64,000 nt of DNA from Karalla daura (lineage: Eukaryota; Chordata; Actinopteri; Chaetodontiformes; Leiognathidae), in contig CM055189.1 of assembly GCA_029224185.1 (NCBI GenBank), positions 28,395,457-28,459,456 on the forward strand. The letters are read 5' to 3'. Every line of letters starts with the position of its first letter. Positions within the stretch are counted from its first letter, which is position 1. The position numbers and the translations under genes were made by a program. The notes beneath the pieces are model-generated. The model worked only from the letters and a program-made list of their open reading frames with translations, was not told the origin of the DNA and made no database searches. This document shows, piece by piece, positions 38,441 to 48,636 of this stretch.

Positions 38441-41400
38441 GTGTCAGGGAGTTCTGGAGACTCTCCCCTACGGCTTGACAGTTAGCTCATGTTCCAGATT
38501 GGTGAAAGCATTGTCTCAATAGAGCCAAATGTTTATCACGTGGCCAATTTGGCTTTTTCCTATAAGAATGAATGGGAACAACAGAACTCCACAAACGAAC
38601 ATTCACAACCTTGCCATACTTTGACTTTGAAACTTCATTTTCATTTCAAAAATTGAAGAATCTTGTGGTGTGTTTGTGTAGCGAGTTGCACGCTGATTGG
38701 TTGTGTGGTTTTTCAGCAGCACCTCTTCTCGACGACCATGTGCTCAGGTTCCTTCTCCATTGTCTCGTCTGCTGACATGGTAATACAAAGTGATGAGGCG
38801 TCCAGCTTCAATGCATCCCAGCAGATGGCACAGGCCCTGGGAGACTCCCAGAGTTTGAAAGGACCCCCTCAGCATTGGGCATGTCCAATCTCTTCTGAGC
38901 ACCGGGCCGACATGCGGGATTGCTGAAAAATCAGCTCTCGTTTCGCTCTTTTCACGCTGCTCCCAGCCACACCCTAAGCAGCAGACAAATTCTTTTTTCC
39001 AGTTTTGTAGGAACATTGGTGCTCTCTCATGCGGGGTCGGCCATAAACCAGTGCGCCTTGTGAAATTTAAACGACGAGCCTCATCGTAAGCCCAGTGCAG
39101 CCTTTTCTCTCCATAAGCCCCCATTCATTGTCCCACCGCTGCCATCAATGTTAAACGTTACACTACTCCTCGCGACTGTGGCCACAGTTCTCATAGTACA
39201 CACACCAAATCGTGTCAGGGCGTTCTGGAGACTCTCCCCTACGGCTTGACAGTGAGCTCATATTCCAGATTGGGGAAAGCGTTGTCTCCATAGAGCCAAA
39301 TGTTTATCACTTGGCCAATTTGGGCTTTCCCATAAGAATGAATGGGAAAAACAGAACTCCACAAACAAACATTCGCAACGTTGCCATACTTTGACTTTGA
39401 AACTTCATTTTCATTTCAAAAACTGAAGAATCTTGTGGTGTGCTTGTGTAGCGAGTTGCACGCTGATAGGTTGCTTGGCTTTTCAGCAGCACCTCTTCTC
39501 GACGACCATGTGCTCAGGTCCCTGCTCCAATGTCTCCTCTGCTGACATGGTAATACAAAGTGATGAGGCGTCCAGCTTCAATGCACCCCAGCAGATGGCA
39601 CAGGCCCTGGGAGACTCCCAGAGTTTGAAAGGACCCTCTCAGCATTGGGCATGTCCAATCTCTTCTGAGCACCGGGCCGACATGCGGGATCGCTGAAAAA
39701 TCAGCTCTCGTTTCGCTCTTTTCACGCTGCTCCCAGCCACACCCTAAGCAGCAGACAAATTCTTTTTTCCAGTTTTGTAGGAACATTGGTGCTCTCTCAT
39801 GCGGGGTCGGCCATAAACCAGTGCGCCTTGTGAAATTTAAACGACGAGCCTCATCGTAAGCCCAGTGCAGCCTTTTCTCTCCATAAGCCCCCATTCATTG
39901 TCCCACCGCTGCCATCAATGTTAAACGTTACACTACTCCTCGCGACTGTGGCCACAGTTCTCATAGTACACACACCAAATCGTGTCAGGGCGTTCTGGAG
40001 ACTCTCCCCTACGGCGTGACAGTGAGCTCATATTCCAGATTGGGGAAAGCGTTGTCTCCATAGAGCCAAATGTTTATCACTTGGCCAATTTGGGTTTTCC
40101 CATAAGAATGAATGGGTAAAACAGAACTCCACAAACGAACATTCACAACCTTGCCATTCTTTGACTTTGAAACTTCATTTTCATTTCAAAAATTGAAGAA
40201 TCTTGTGGTGTGTTTGTGTAGCGAGTTGCACGCTGATAGGTTGTGTGGTTTTTCAGCAGCACCTCTTCTCGACGACTATGTGCTCAGGTACCTGCTCCAT
40301 TGTCTCCTCTGCTGACATGGTAACACAAAGTGATGAGGCGTCCAGCTTCAATGCACCCCAGCAGATGGCACAGGCCCTGGGTGACTCCCAGAGTTTGAAA
40401 GGGCCCCCTCAGCATTGGGCATGTCCAATCTCTTCTGAGCACCGGGCCGACATGCCGGATCGCTGTAAAATCAGCTCTCGTTTCGCTCTTTTCACACTGC
40501 TCCCAGCCACACCCTAAGCAGCAGACAAATTCTTTTTTCCAGTTTTGTCGGAACATTGTTGCTCTCTCATGCGGGGTTGGCCATAAACCCGTGCGCCTTG
40601 TGAAATTTTAAGTAACAAGCCTCGTCGTAGGCCCAGTGCAGCCTTTTCTCTCCATAAGCCCCCATTCATTTTCCCACCGCTGCCATCAATGTTTAACGTT
40701 ACACTACTCCTCGCGACTGTGGCCACAGTTCTCATAGTACACACACCAAATCGTGTCAGGGCGTTCTGGAGACTCTCCCCTACGGCGTGACAGTGAGCTC
40801 ATATTCCAGATTGGGGAAAGCGTTGTCTCCATAGAGCCAAATGTTTATCACTTGGCCAATTTGGGTTTTCCCATAAGAATGAATGGGTAAAACAGAACTC
40901 CACAAACAAACATTCGCAACGTTGCCATACTTTGACTTTGAAACTTCATTTTCATTTCAAAAACTGAAGAATCTTGTGGTGTGTTTGTGTAGCGAGTTGC
41001 ACGCTGATAGGTTGTATGGTTTTTCAGCAGCACCTCTTCTCGACGACCATGAGCTCAGGTACCTTCTCCATTGTCTCGTCTGCTGACATGGTAATACAAA
41101 GTGATGAGGCGTCCAGCTTCAATGCATCCCAGCAGATGGCACAGGCCCTGGGAGACTCCCAGAGTTTGAAAGGACCCCCTCAGCATTGGGCATGTCCAAT
41201 CTCTTCTGAGCACCGGGCCGACATGCAGGATCGCTGAAAAATCAGCTCTCGTTTCGCTTTTTTCACGCTGCTCCCAGCCACACCCTAAGCAGCAGACAAA
41301 TTCTTTTTTCCAGTTTTGTAGGAACATTGGTGCTCTCTCATGCGGGGTAGGCCATAAACCAGTGCGCCTTGTGAAATTTAAACGACGAGCCTCATCGTAG

Positions 41401-43063
41401 GCCCAGTGCAGCCTTTTCTCTCCAAAAGCCCCCATTCATTGTCCCACCGCTGCCATCAATGTTAAACGTTACACTACTCCTCGCGACTGTGGCCACAGTT
41501 CTCACAGTACACACACCAAATCGTGTCAGGGCGTTCTGGAGACTCTCCCCTACGGCTTGACAGTTAGCTCATGTTCCAGATTGGTGAAAGCATTGTCTCC
41601 ATAGAGCCAAATGTTTATCACGTGGCCAATTTGGCTTTTTCCTATAAGAATGAATGGGAAAAAAAGAACTCCACAAGCAAACATTCGCAACGTTGCCATA
41701 CTTTGACTTTGAAACTTCATTTTCATTTCAAAAATTGAAGAATCTTGTGGTGTGTTTGTGTAGCGAGTTGCACGCTGATTGGTTGTATGGTTTTTCAGCA
41801 GCACCTCTTCTCGACGACCATGTGCTCAGGTACCTTCTCCATTGTCTCGTCTGCTGACACGGTAATACAAAATGATGAGGCGTCCAGCTTCAATGCATCC
41901 CAGCAGATGGCACAGGCCCTGGGAGACTCCCAGAGTTTGAAAGGACCCCCTCAGCATTGGGCATGTCCAATCTCTTCTGAGCACCGGGCCGACATGCGGG
42001 ATCGCTGAAAAATCAGCTGTCGTTTCGCTCTTTTCACGCTGCTCCCAGCCACACCCTAAGCAGCAGACAAATTCTTTTTTCCAGTTTTGTAGGAACATTG
42101 GTGCTCTCTCATGCGGGGTAGGCCATAAACCAGTGCGCCTTGTGAAATTTAAACAACGAGCCTCATCGTAAGCCCAGTGCCGCCTTTTCTCTCCATAAGC
42201 CCCCATTCATTGTCCCACCGCTGCCATCAATGTTAAAAGTTACACTACTCCTCGCGACTGTGGCCACAGTTCTCATAGTACACACACCAAATCGTGTCAG
42301 GGCGTTCTGGAGACTCTCCCCTATGGCGTGACAGTGAGCTCATATTCCAGAATGGGGAAAGCGTTGTCTCCAGAGAGCCAAATGTTTATCACTTGGCCAA
42401 TTTGGGTTTTCCCATACGAATGAATGGGAAAAACAGAACTCCACAAACAAACATTCGCAACGTTGCCATCCTTTGACTTTGAAACTTCATTTTCATTTCA
42501 AAAATTGAAGAATCTTGTGGCGTGTTTGTGTAGCGAGTTGCACGCTGATTGGTTGTATGGTTTTTCAGCAGCACCTCTTCTCGACGACCATGTGCTCAGG
42601 TACCTGCTCCAATGTCTCCTCTGCTGACATGGTAATACAAAGTGATGAGGCGTCCAGCTTAAATGCACCCCAGCAGATGGCACAGGCCCTGGGAGACTCC
42701 CAGAGTTTGAAAGGACCCCCTCAGCATTGGGCATGTCCAATCTCTTCTGAGCACCGGGCCGACATGCGGGATCGCTGAAAAATCAGCTCTCGTTTCGCTC
42801 TTTTCACGCTGCTCCCAGCCACACCCTAAGCAGCAGACAAATTCTTTTTTCCAGTTTTGTAGGAACATTGGTGCTCTCTCATGCGGGGTAGGCCATAAAC
42901 CAGTGCGCCTTGTGAAATTTTCACGACGAGCCTCATCGTACGCCCAGTTCAGCCTTTTCTCTCCAAAAGCCCCCATTCATTGTCCCACCACTGCCATCAA
43001 TGTTAAACGTTACACTACTCCTCGCGACTGTGGCCACAGTTCTCATAGTACACACACCAAATC

Positions 43064-43353
43064 GTGTCAGGGCGTTCTGGAGACTCTCCCCTACAGCGTG
43101 ACAGTGAGCTCATATTCCAAATTGGGAAAAGCATTGTCTCCATAGAGCCAAATGTTTATCACGTGGCCAATTTGGCTTTTTCCCATAAGAATGAATGGGA
43201 ACAACAGAACTCCACAAACGAACATTCACAACCTTGCTATACTTTGACTTTGAAACTTCATTTTCATTTAAAAAATTGAAGAATCTTGTGGTGTGTTTGT
43301 GTAGCGAGTTGCACGCTGATTGGTTGTATGGTTTTTCAGCAGCACCTCTTCTC
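43064..43353 (+). repeat. Left part of the LINE-interrupted satellite monomer
   Basis: This is the first 290 bp of one monomer, up to cacctcttctc, with the remainder at 47683-48161. It has the ccaaattgggaaaagcattg variant also found near 51295. The upstream monomer (42294) matches the one at 50473 (shared gtggcgtgtttgtg and ttttcacgacgagcc). The offset of 8179 bp equals five monomers plus the LINE. Confidence 0.8.
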
Positions 43354-44139
43354 AACTTCAACTTCAACTTTTATTTGTTTTAAGTGCCATATCATAACAG
43401 CTGTTATCTCAGAGCACTTTACAAGCAGAGCAACAATGTGTACATAGTGAAAAAACCCCCTGTCCTTAGACCCTCGCAAAGGCTGAGGAACAACTCCCAA
43501 GAAAAACCCTGAGAGGGAAAAAAGGGGAGAAACCTCAGGGTGAGAGACAGAGGAGGGGATCCTCACCCAGGACGGACAGGCGGGCACAAACAAAACATTA
43601 TTGATGGCTAACAGTTCAGGATATAAATTAATGAATTGAAGTAGTAGCAGGCAGGAGGAACCGCGGTGAGATGAGCTGGGTAGAGGTGGTCCTGGATCCA
43701 GCTCAGTGTTGATGGAAGTCGGGAGGGAAAATAAAAATAATAAAAATAAAATGAAAAATGAAAAAGTAAAATAAGAATAAACAGAAAATTAAGAATTAAA
43801 AAATAAAATATTAATAAAAATTAAAATAAGAATAAATAAATAAATAAAAATAAAAAAAATATATATATATATATATAAACAAAAAATAAAAATGAAAATA
43901 AAAATACAATGAAAATAAAAATAAAATAAGAATAAAAATAAATTGAAAGATAACAAAGGAGAGGGGCAGGAGAGGGAGGAAGAGGAGGAGATGGAAAACA
44001 GACGGGGAGAGGCCAAGAGGAAAGAGAGAAGCTAGAGGGAACGTGAACCTGATTCACACCCACAGAGAAGGCAGAGAAGATAGAGCTCAATGTGCCGGGG
44101 ACCCCCAGCAGACTCAACCTATAGCAGCTTATCTTGGAT
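43354..44139 (-). other. 3' UTR and tail of the L2 LINE
   Basis: This untranslated region follows the RT stop codon at 44140-44142. Its distal part (43380-43720) is of mixed sequence and its inner part is low-complexity. On the minus strand it ends in aagttgaagttgaagtt, a microsatellite-like tail typical of L2/CR1 elements, in which the terminal repeats take the place of poly(A) at target-primed reverse transcription. Confidence 0.8.
43728..43952. repeat. A/T-rich low-complexity tract with a (TA)n run
   Basis: The tract consists of degenerate AAATAAAA-like units with an uninterrupted TA run near 43860-43877. It lies inside the L2 3' UTR. Next to it (about 43958-44040) is a purine-rich gagg/agga tract. 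The open frames crossing the A/T-rich part on the minus strand (F, Y, I-rich) are composition artefacts. Confidence 0.85.
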
Positions 44140-47100
44140 TTATCTGTAGGCTCTGTCAAAAAGGAGGGTTTTTAACCTACTCTTAAAGGTAGAGAGGGTG
44201 TCTGCCTCCCGGACTGAAACTGGTAGATGGTTCCATAACAGAGGGCCTTGGTAGCTGAAGGCTCTGGCTCCCCATCTAGACTTAGAGACTCTTGGAACCA
44301 CAAGTAGGCCTGTATTCAGAGAACGAAGTGTCCTAGTGGGGCAATAGGGTTTTATCAGGTCTGAGATATAAGAGGGTGCCAGACCATGAAGACCTTTATA
44401 GACAAGGAGGAGGATTTTGAACTGGATCCTGAAAGGTACAGGAAGCCAGTGTAATGAGGCCAGAACAGGAGAGATGTGATCTCTCTTTCTAGTTTTAGTC
44501 AGGACACGAGCTGCCGCGTTCTGAATGAGCTGCAGAGTTCTCAGCGACCTATTGGAGCTTCCAGCCAGTAGAGAGTTGCAGTAGTCCAGCCTGGAGGTAA
44601 CAAAGGCATGGACCAGCTGTTCTGCTGAATGGAGAGGGAGGAGGTGTCTTATTTTTGAAATATTGCGGAGGTGGAAGTAGGCAGTCCGTGAGATCGATTT
44701 TATGTGGGAGCTAAAAGACAGGTCTGGATCAAAACTAACACCTAGGTTCTTAACAGTGGTGGCAGAAGAAGTCGCAAAACTACCTTGTAATGCTATGGCA
44801 TCAGATATTGAATCGCGTAGGTGTTTAGGACCTATGAGCAGCAACTCTGTTTTTTCAGAGTTCAGAAGGAGGAAATTATTAGTCATCCAGGCCTTCACAT
44901 CATCAAGGCAGGACTGAAGCTGCTGTAGACGGTTGAGCTCGCCCGGCTTGATAGATAGATATAACTGAGTGTCGTCAGCATAACAGTGGAAATCTATAGA
45001 GTGACTCCTGATGATATCACCTAGAGGGAGCATATATACAGAGAAAAGAACTGGACCAAGCACAGATCCTTGTGGAACCCCGTGGCTGACTTTAGTACGT
45101 GGCGATTGGTTATCGTTAACACAAACAAACTGATATCGGTCTGAAAGATAGGACCGGAACCAGTCTAAAGCAGTGCCTCTAATTCCGAGTTGATATTCCA
45201 GTCTCCTTAGTAAGATCTGGTGGTCGACCGTATCAAAAGCAGCACTGAGATCTAACAAGACAAGCACTGAAATGAGACCCTGGTCAGACGCCATGAAGAG
45301 GTCATTAGTGACTTTAACCAGTGCAGTCTCAGTGCTATGATTTATTCTAAAACCAGACTGGAAGGATTCAAATAAACTATTGTTATTGAGGTGTTCACAG
45401 AGCTGGTTGGCAATGATCTTCTCAATGATTTTTGAGATGAAGATGAGGTTAGAGATCGGTCTGTAATTTGCTAAAGTTCCTGGATCAAGGGACGGTTTCT
45501 TGAGGAGGGGTTTGATTATTCCGACTTTGAACGTAAGAGGAACGTAACCTGTTGTTATGGACATGTTGATGAGGTCAAGTAAGGAGGTGGCGATTAAAGG
45601 CAGCACTTCCTTTAACAACTTGGTCGGAATTGGGTCAAGGAGGCAGGTCGAAGATTTAGAGGAGGAGATGATAGTGGTCAGCTGATGCAGGTCAATGGGG
45701 TCAAATGAAGATAGTGACCTGGTTATATCCACATCTGTGATCTGAAAGGCTGCAACAGGGGGTTGGTTAGTTGCCATGCATGCTGAGTGAGTCGTAATTG
45801 TTTGTCTAATATTTGTAATTTTGTTGTTAAAGTAGTCCATAAATTCACCACTGCTGAGATGGGTAGGGACACACTGCTCAGTGGAGTTATGACTCTGAGT
45901 CAGCCTGGCTACAGTGCTGAACAGAAACCTAGGGTTATGCTTATTTTCCTCAATTAGAGAGGAGTAGTATCTCGCTCTGGCATTACACAGAGCCAGCCTG
46001 TAAGTCTTCAGACTATCTTTCCAGGTAAGAAAAATACTAGTGTTTTTGGTGGAACGCCATTTCCTCTCTAACTTACGTGCTAGCTGCTTTAGGTGGCGAG
46101 TTTCTGGAGTAAACCAGGGGGCGGATCGTGGTCTAGAGATAGTCTTTTTTGTTCGGGGTGCAGCCGAGTCGAGAGTCTTGCGAAGGGAGGTAACAAAGCT
46201 ATCAGTGAGGTGATCGATGAGGGAGGGACTCAAGCTTTCATAACAGAGAGGGGGGGATGCAGTTCCAAGAGACAGGGGGATAGCTTCTTTAAAGTTAGAT
46301 AAGACGCTGTCGGTTAAGTGCCGTGTATATATACTGCTCTTCTTTCGCACACAACCGGCTAGAAGGAAGTTGAAAGTAATTAAAGAATGGTCGGAAATAA
46401 GTGGATTAGGGGGTGAAACGGTCAGGTGTTTAATTTCAACACCATAAGATAGAACAAGGTCCAGGGTGTGGTTGAAGCAGTGCGTGGGTTCATGCACATG
46501 CTGGCAGAAGCCAATGGACTCGACTATAGAAGTGAATGCTGTACTGCAGCTATCACTGACCACATCTACATGAATATTGAAGTCACCGATTATAATGATT
46601 TTGTCAGTTTTGAGAACTAGGTTTGAAAGAAATTCTGGAAATTCAGCCAAAAAATCTGAATAGGGGCCTGGGGCCCGATACACTACGACAAGTAGGAGGG
46701 GCTGTGCTTTCCAGCTTTGGTGACACAGGCTGATGATAAGGCTTTCAAATGAATTATAATCAATATTAGGTTTCGGAGTAATTAACAGACTACGATCAAA
46801 CACGGCTGCCACCCCACCTCCACGGCCAGAACATCGAGGGACATGATAGTTAACATGGCTGGGAGGAGAAGCCTCATTTAGGCTAACATAGTCACCCTCA
46901 CAAAGCCAAGTTTCTGTGAGACATAACACATCAATGTTGTTGTCAGAGATTAATTCATTTACAAGAATGGCTTTGGAGGACAGGGAGCGGATATTAAGTA
47001 ATCCACATTTAATGCTCCTGTCCTGAGAAGTGACTGAGGAACTCCTGATATTTATAAGATTGTTAAGGGTCGCTCCTCTGCTGCTAAATCTGGACAGTCG

Positions 47101-47205
47101 GGGGACAGACACAGTCTCTATGGGGTGCTGTGTGGGTGACTGAAAAGAGGGAAGCACAGAGGAGTGTGTTAGACTGCTCCTCTGCCTCCTGGTCTCAACT
47201 CTGAG
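44140..47205 (-). CDS. L2 LINE ORF2 region: EEP endonuclease and reverse transcriptase
   Basis: The frame is open from the codon after the esterase-domain TGA to the stop at 44140-44142, 1021 residues. Counting from the GTG at 47157, the EEP endonuclease spans about 50-260: N55 (LNIRSL), E82 (TETWL), GDFN at 191-194 and SDH at 255-257. The reverse transcriptase follows: ANYRPISN (563-570), motif A with D636 (LLDLSAAFD), motif B SHGVPQGS (691-698) and motif C YADD (726-729). A C-terminal domain typical of L2/CR1 (HWLPVPFRIQFK, 903-914) ends the protein. Catalytic residues are all present, so the domain looks intact. There is no ATG codon in this frame before residue 440, so it is unlikely to start on its own. 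It copies LINE RNA at a nicked target site. Confidence 0.9.
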   Translation of the reverse strand, partial: LRVETRRQRSSLTHSSVLPSFQSPTQHPIETVSVPRLSRFSSRGATLNNLINIRSSSVTSQDRSIKCGLLNIRSLSSKAILVNELISDNNIDVLCLTETWLCEGDYVSLNEASPPSHVNYHVPRCSGRGGGVAAVFDRSLLITPKPNIDYNSFESLIISLCHQSWKAQPLLLVVVYRAPGPYSDFLAEFPEFLSNLVLKTDKIIIIGDFNIHVDVVSDSCSTAFTSIVESIGFCQHVHEPTHCFNHTLDLVLSYGVEIKHLTVSPPNPLISDHSLITFNFLLAGCVRKKSSIYTRHLTDSVLSNFKEAIPLSLGTASPPLCYESLSPSLIDHLTDSFVTSLRKTLDSAAPRTKKTISRPRSAPWFTPETRHLKQLARKLERKWRSTKNTSIFLTWKDSLKTYRLALCNARARYYSSLIEENKHNPRFLFSTVARLTQSHNSTEQCVPTHLSSGEFMDYFNNKITNIRQTITTHSACMATNQPPVAAFQITDVDITRSLSSFDPIDLHQLTTIISSSKSSTCLLDPIPTKLLKEVLPLIATSLLDLINMSITTGYVPLTFKVGIIKPLLKKPSLDPGTLANYRPISNLIFISKIIEKIIANQLCEHLNNNSLFESFQSGFRINHSTETALVKVTNDLFMASDQGLISVLVLLDLSAAFDTVDHQILLRRLEYQLGIRGTALDWFRSYLSDRYQFVCVNDNQSPRTKVSHGVPQGSVLGPVLFSVYMLPLGDIIRSHSIDFHCYADDTQLYLSIKPGELNRLQQLQSCLDDVKAWMTNNFLLLNSEKTELLLIGPKHLRDSISDAIALQGSFATSSATTVKNLGVSFDPDLSFSSHIKSISRTAYFHLRNISKIRHLLPLHSAEQLVHAFVTSRLDYCNSLLAGSSNRSLRTLQLIQNAAARVLTKTRKRDHISPVLASLHWLPVPFRIQFKILLLVYKGLHGLAPSYISDLIKPYCPTRTLRSLNTGLLVVPRVSKSRWGARAFSYQGPLLWNHLPVSVREADTLSTFKSRLKTLLFDRAYR

Positions 47206-47682
47206 TCAGGGTGGGGGAGGACTAATGCTCTTAGCCAGGTTACTAGAGAGTTGGGCTGCTCCTTCCAACGTGGGATGGATGCAGTCCCTCCTAATGAGAC
47301 CAGGTCTACCCCAGAAAGTTTGCCAATTATTTACAAAGCCCACGTCATTTGCGGGACACCACCTCGATAACCAGCGGTTAAATGATGATGTACGGCTAAA
47401 CATGTCATCACTTGCCAGGTTGGGGAGGGGGCCAGAGAAAACTACGGTGTCCGACATCGTTTTAGCCATTGTACACACCGATTCCACATTAATTTTAGTG
47501 ACCTCCGATTGACGTAAACGCAGGTCATTAGCGCCGACGTGGATAACGATTTTACTATATCTGTGTTTAGCTTTAGCCAGCAGCTTTAATTTGGATTCAA
47601 TGTCGCCCGCTCTGGCCCCCGGGATGCAGTCTATGGCTGCTGGACTCGCTAGCTTCACATTCCGTAAAATAGAGTCGCCAAT
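47206..47682 (-). pseudogene. L2 LINE ORF1 fragment: SGNH-esterase domain
   Basis: This is a 158-residue C-terminal fragment of the ORF1-type protein, truncated at its N-terminus by the element's 5' end. It starts at IGDSILRN, the block I serine motif. It has HVGANDLR (GxND, block III) and RRDCIHPTLEGA (D-x-x-H, block V), so the catalytic Ser, Asp and His are visible. The usual G of the DGIHP-type motif is C here. ORF1 esterases of CR1/L2-type LINEs are thought to act on lipids or in RNP function; the role is not settled. The fragment ends in a TGA at 47206-47208, in the same frame as the endonuclease-RT downstream. Upstream the frame continues 26 residues into satellite sequence. Confidence 0.85.
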
Positions 47683-48636
47683 GACCATGTGCTCAGGTAC
47701 CTTCTCCATTGTCTCGTCTGCTGACACGGTAATACAAAATGATGAGGCGTCCAGCTTCAATGCACCCCAGCAGATGGCACAGGCCCTGGGTGACTCCCAG
47801 AGTTTGAAAGGGCCCCCTCAGCATTGGGCATGTCCAATCTCTTCTGAGCACCGGGCCGACATGCCGGATCGCTGAAAAATCAGCTCTCGTTTCGCTCTTT
47901 TCACGCTGCTCCCAGCCACACCCTAAGCAGCAGACAAATTCTTTTTTCCAGTTTTGTAGGAACATTGGTGCTCTCTCATGCGGGGTAGGCCACAAACCCG
48001 TGCGCCTTGTGAAATTTTAAATGACGAGCCTCGTCGTAGGCCCAGTGCAGCCTTTTCTCTCCATAAGCCCCCATTCATTTTCCCACCGCTGCCATCAATG
48101 TTAAACGTTACACTACTCCTCGCGACTGTGGCCACAGTTCTCATAGTACACACACCAAATCGTGTCAGGGCGTTCTGGAGACTCTCCCCTACGGCGTGAC
48201 AGTGAGCTCATATTCCAGATTGGCGAAAGCGTTGTCTCCAGAGAGCCAAATGTTTATCACTTGGCCAATTTGGGTTTTCCCATACGAATGAATGGGAACA
48301 ACAGAACTCCACAAACAAACATTCGCAACGTTGCCATCCTTTGACTTTGAAACTTCATTTTCATTTCAAAAATTGAAGAATCTTGTGGTGTGTTTGTGTA
48401 GCGAGTTGCACGCTGATTGGTTGTATGGTTTTTCAGCAGCACCTCTTCTCGACGACCATGTGCTCAGGTACCTGCTCCAATGTCTCCTCTGCTGACATGG
48501 TAATACAAAGTGATGAGGCGTCCAGCTTCAATGCACCCCAGCAGATGGCACAGGCCCTGGGAGACTCCCAGAGTTTGAAAGGGCCCCCTCAGCATTGGGC
48601 ATGTCCAATCTCTTCTGAGCACCGGGCCGACATGCC

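Larger units (their letters stand above)
2302..43353 (+). repeat. Satellite array, left block: ~770-bp monomer, 54 copies
   Basis: Head-to-tail monomers, taking the recurring gtgtcaggg as phase marker, start at 3040, 3811, 4582, 5352, 6122, 6892, 7663, 8434, 9204, 9975, 10745, 11515, 12284, 13054, 13820, 14590, 15359, 16130, 16896, 17667, 18436, 19206, 19978, 20747, 21518, 22289, 23058, 23829, 24599, 25371, 26142, 26911, 27682, 28453, 29223, 29997, 30768, 31539, 32310, 33080, 33851, 34621, 35392, 36160, 36930, 37685, 38441, 39212, 39982, 40753, 41523, 42294 and 43064. A partial copy at 2302-3039 lies before them, and the last copy is split by a LINE. Usual spacing is 769-771 bp. Copies differ by scattered substitutions and 1-15 bp indels. 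No frame stays open across a monomer. I do not recognise the unit as a named satellite. Confidence 0.97.
43354..47682 (-). mobile_element. L2/CR1-group LINE retrotransposon, 5'-truncated
   Basis: This 4329-bp non-LTR retrotransposon is inserted antisense to the satellite phase. Read on the minus strand it has an SGNH-esterase fragment, an in-frame TGA, a long EEP endonuclease-reverse transcriptase frame, a 786-bp 3' UTR and a tail of about 2.7 GTTGAA-type units. The esterase domain plus EEP-RT and a short-repeat tail instead of poly(A) fit the L2 clade. The 5' end is missing: the element starts at the GDS motif of the esterase domain. It interrupts the monomer begun at 43064; the satellite resumes at gaccatg (47683). 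Compared with intact copies 3 bp (gac) are missing and no target-site duplication is visible. Confidence 0.92.

Noticed and set aside
43789..44159. Minus-strand frames of 75 and 112 codons rich in F, Y, I and L
   Set aside because: They are produced by the A/T-rich low-complexity tract in the L2 3' UTR.
44702..47512. Plus-strand frames of 69-95 codons inside the LINE
   Set aside because: These are shadows of the minus-strand endonuclease-RT and esterase frames.
43354..47682. RTE, Rex or L1 assignment for the LINE
   Set aside because: An SGNH-esterase domain upstream, EEP endonuclease, the L2/CR1-type C-terminal HWLP motif and a short-repeat tail favour L2. L1 would normally end in poly(A), and RTE lacks the esterase domain.
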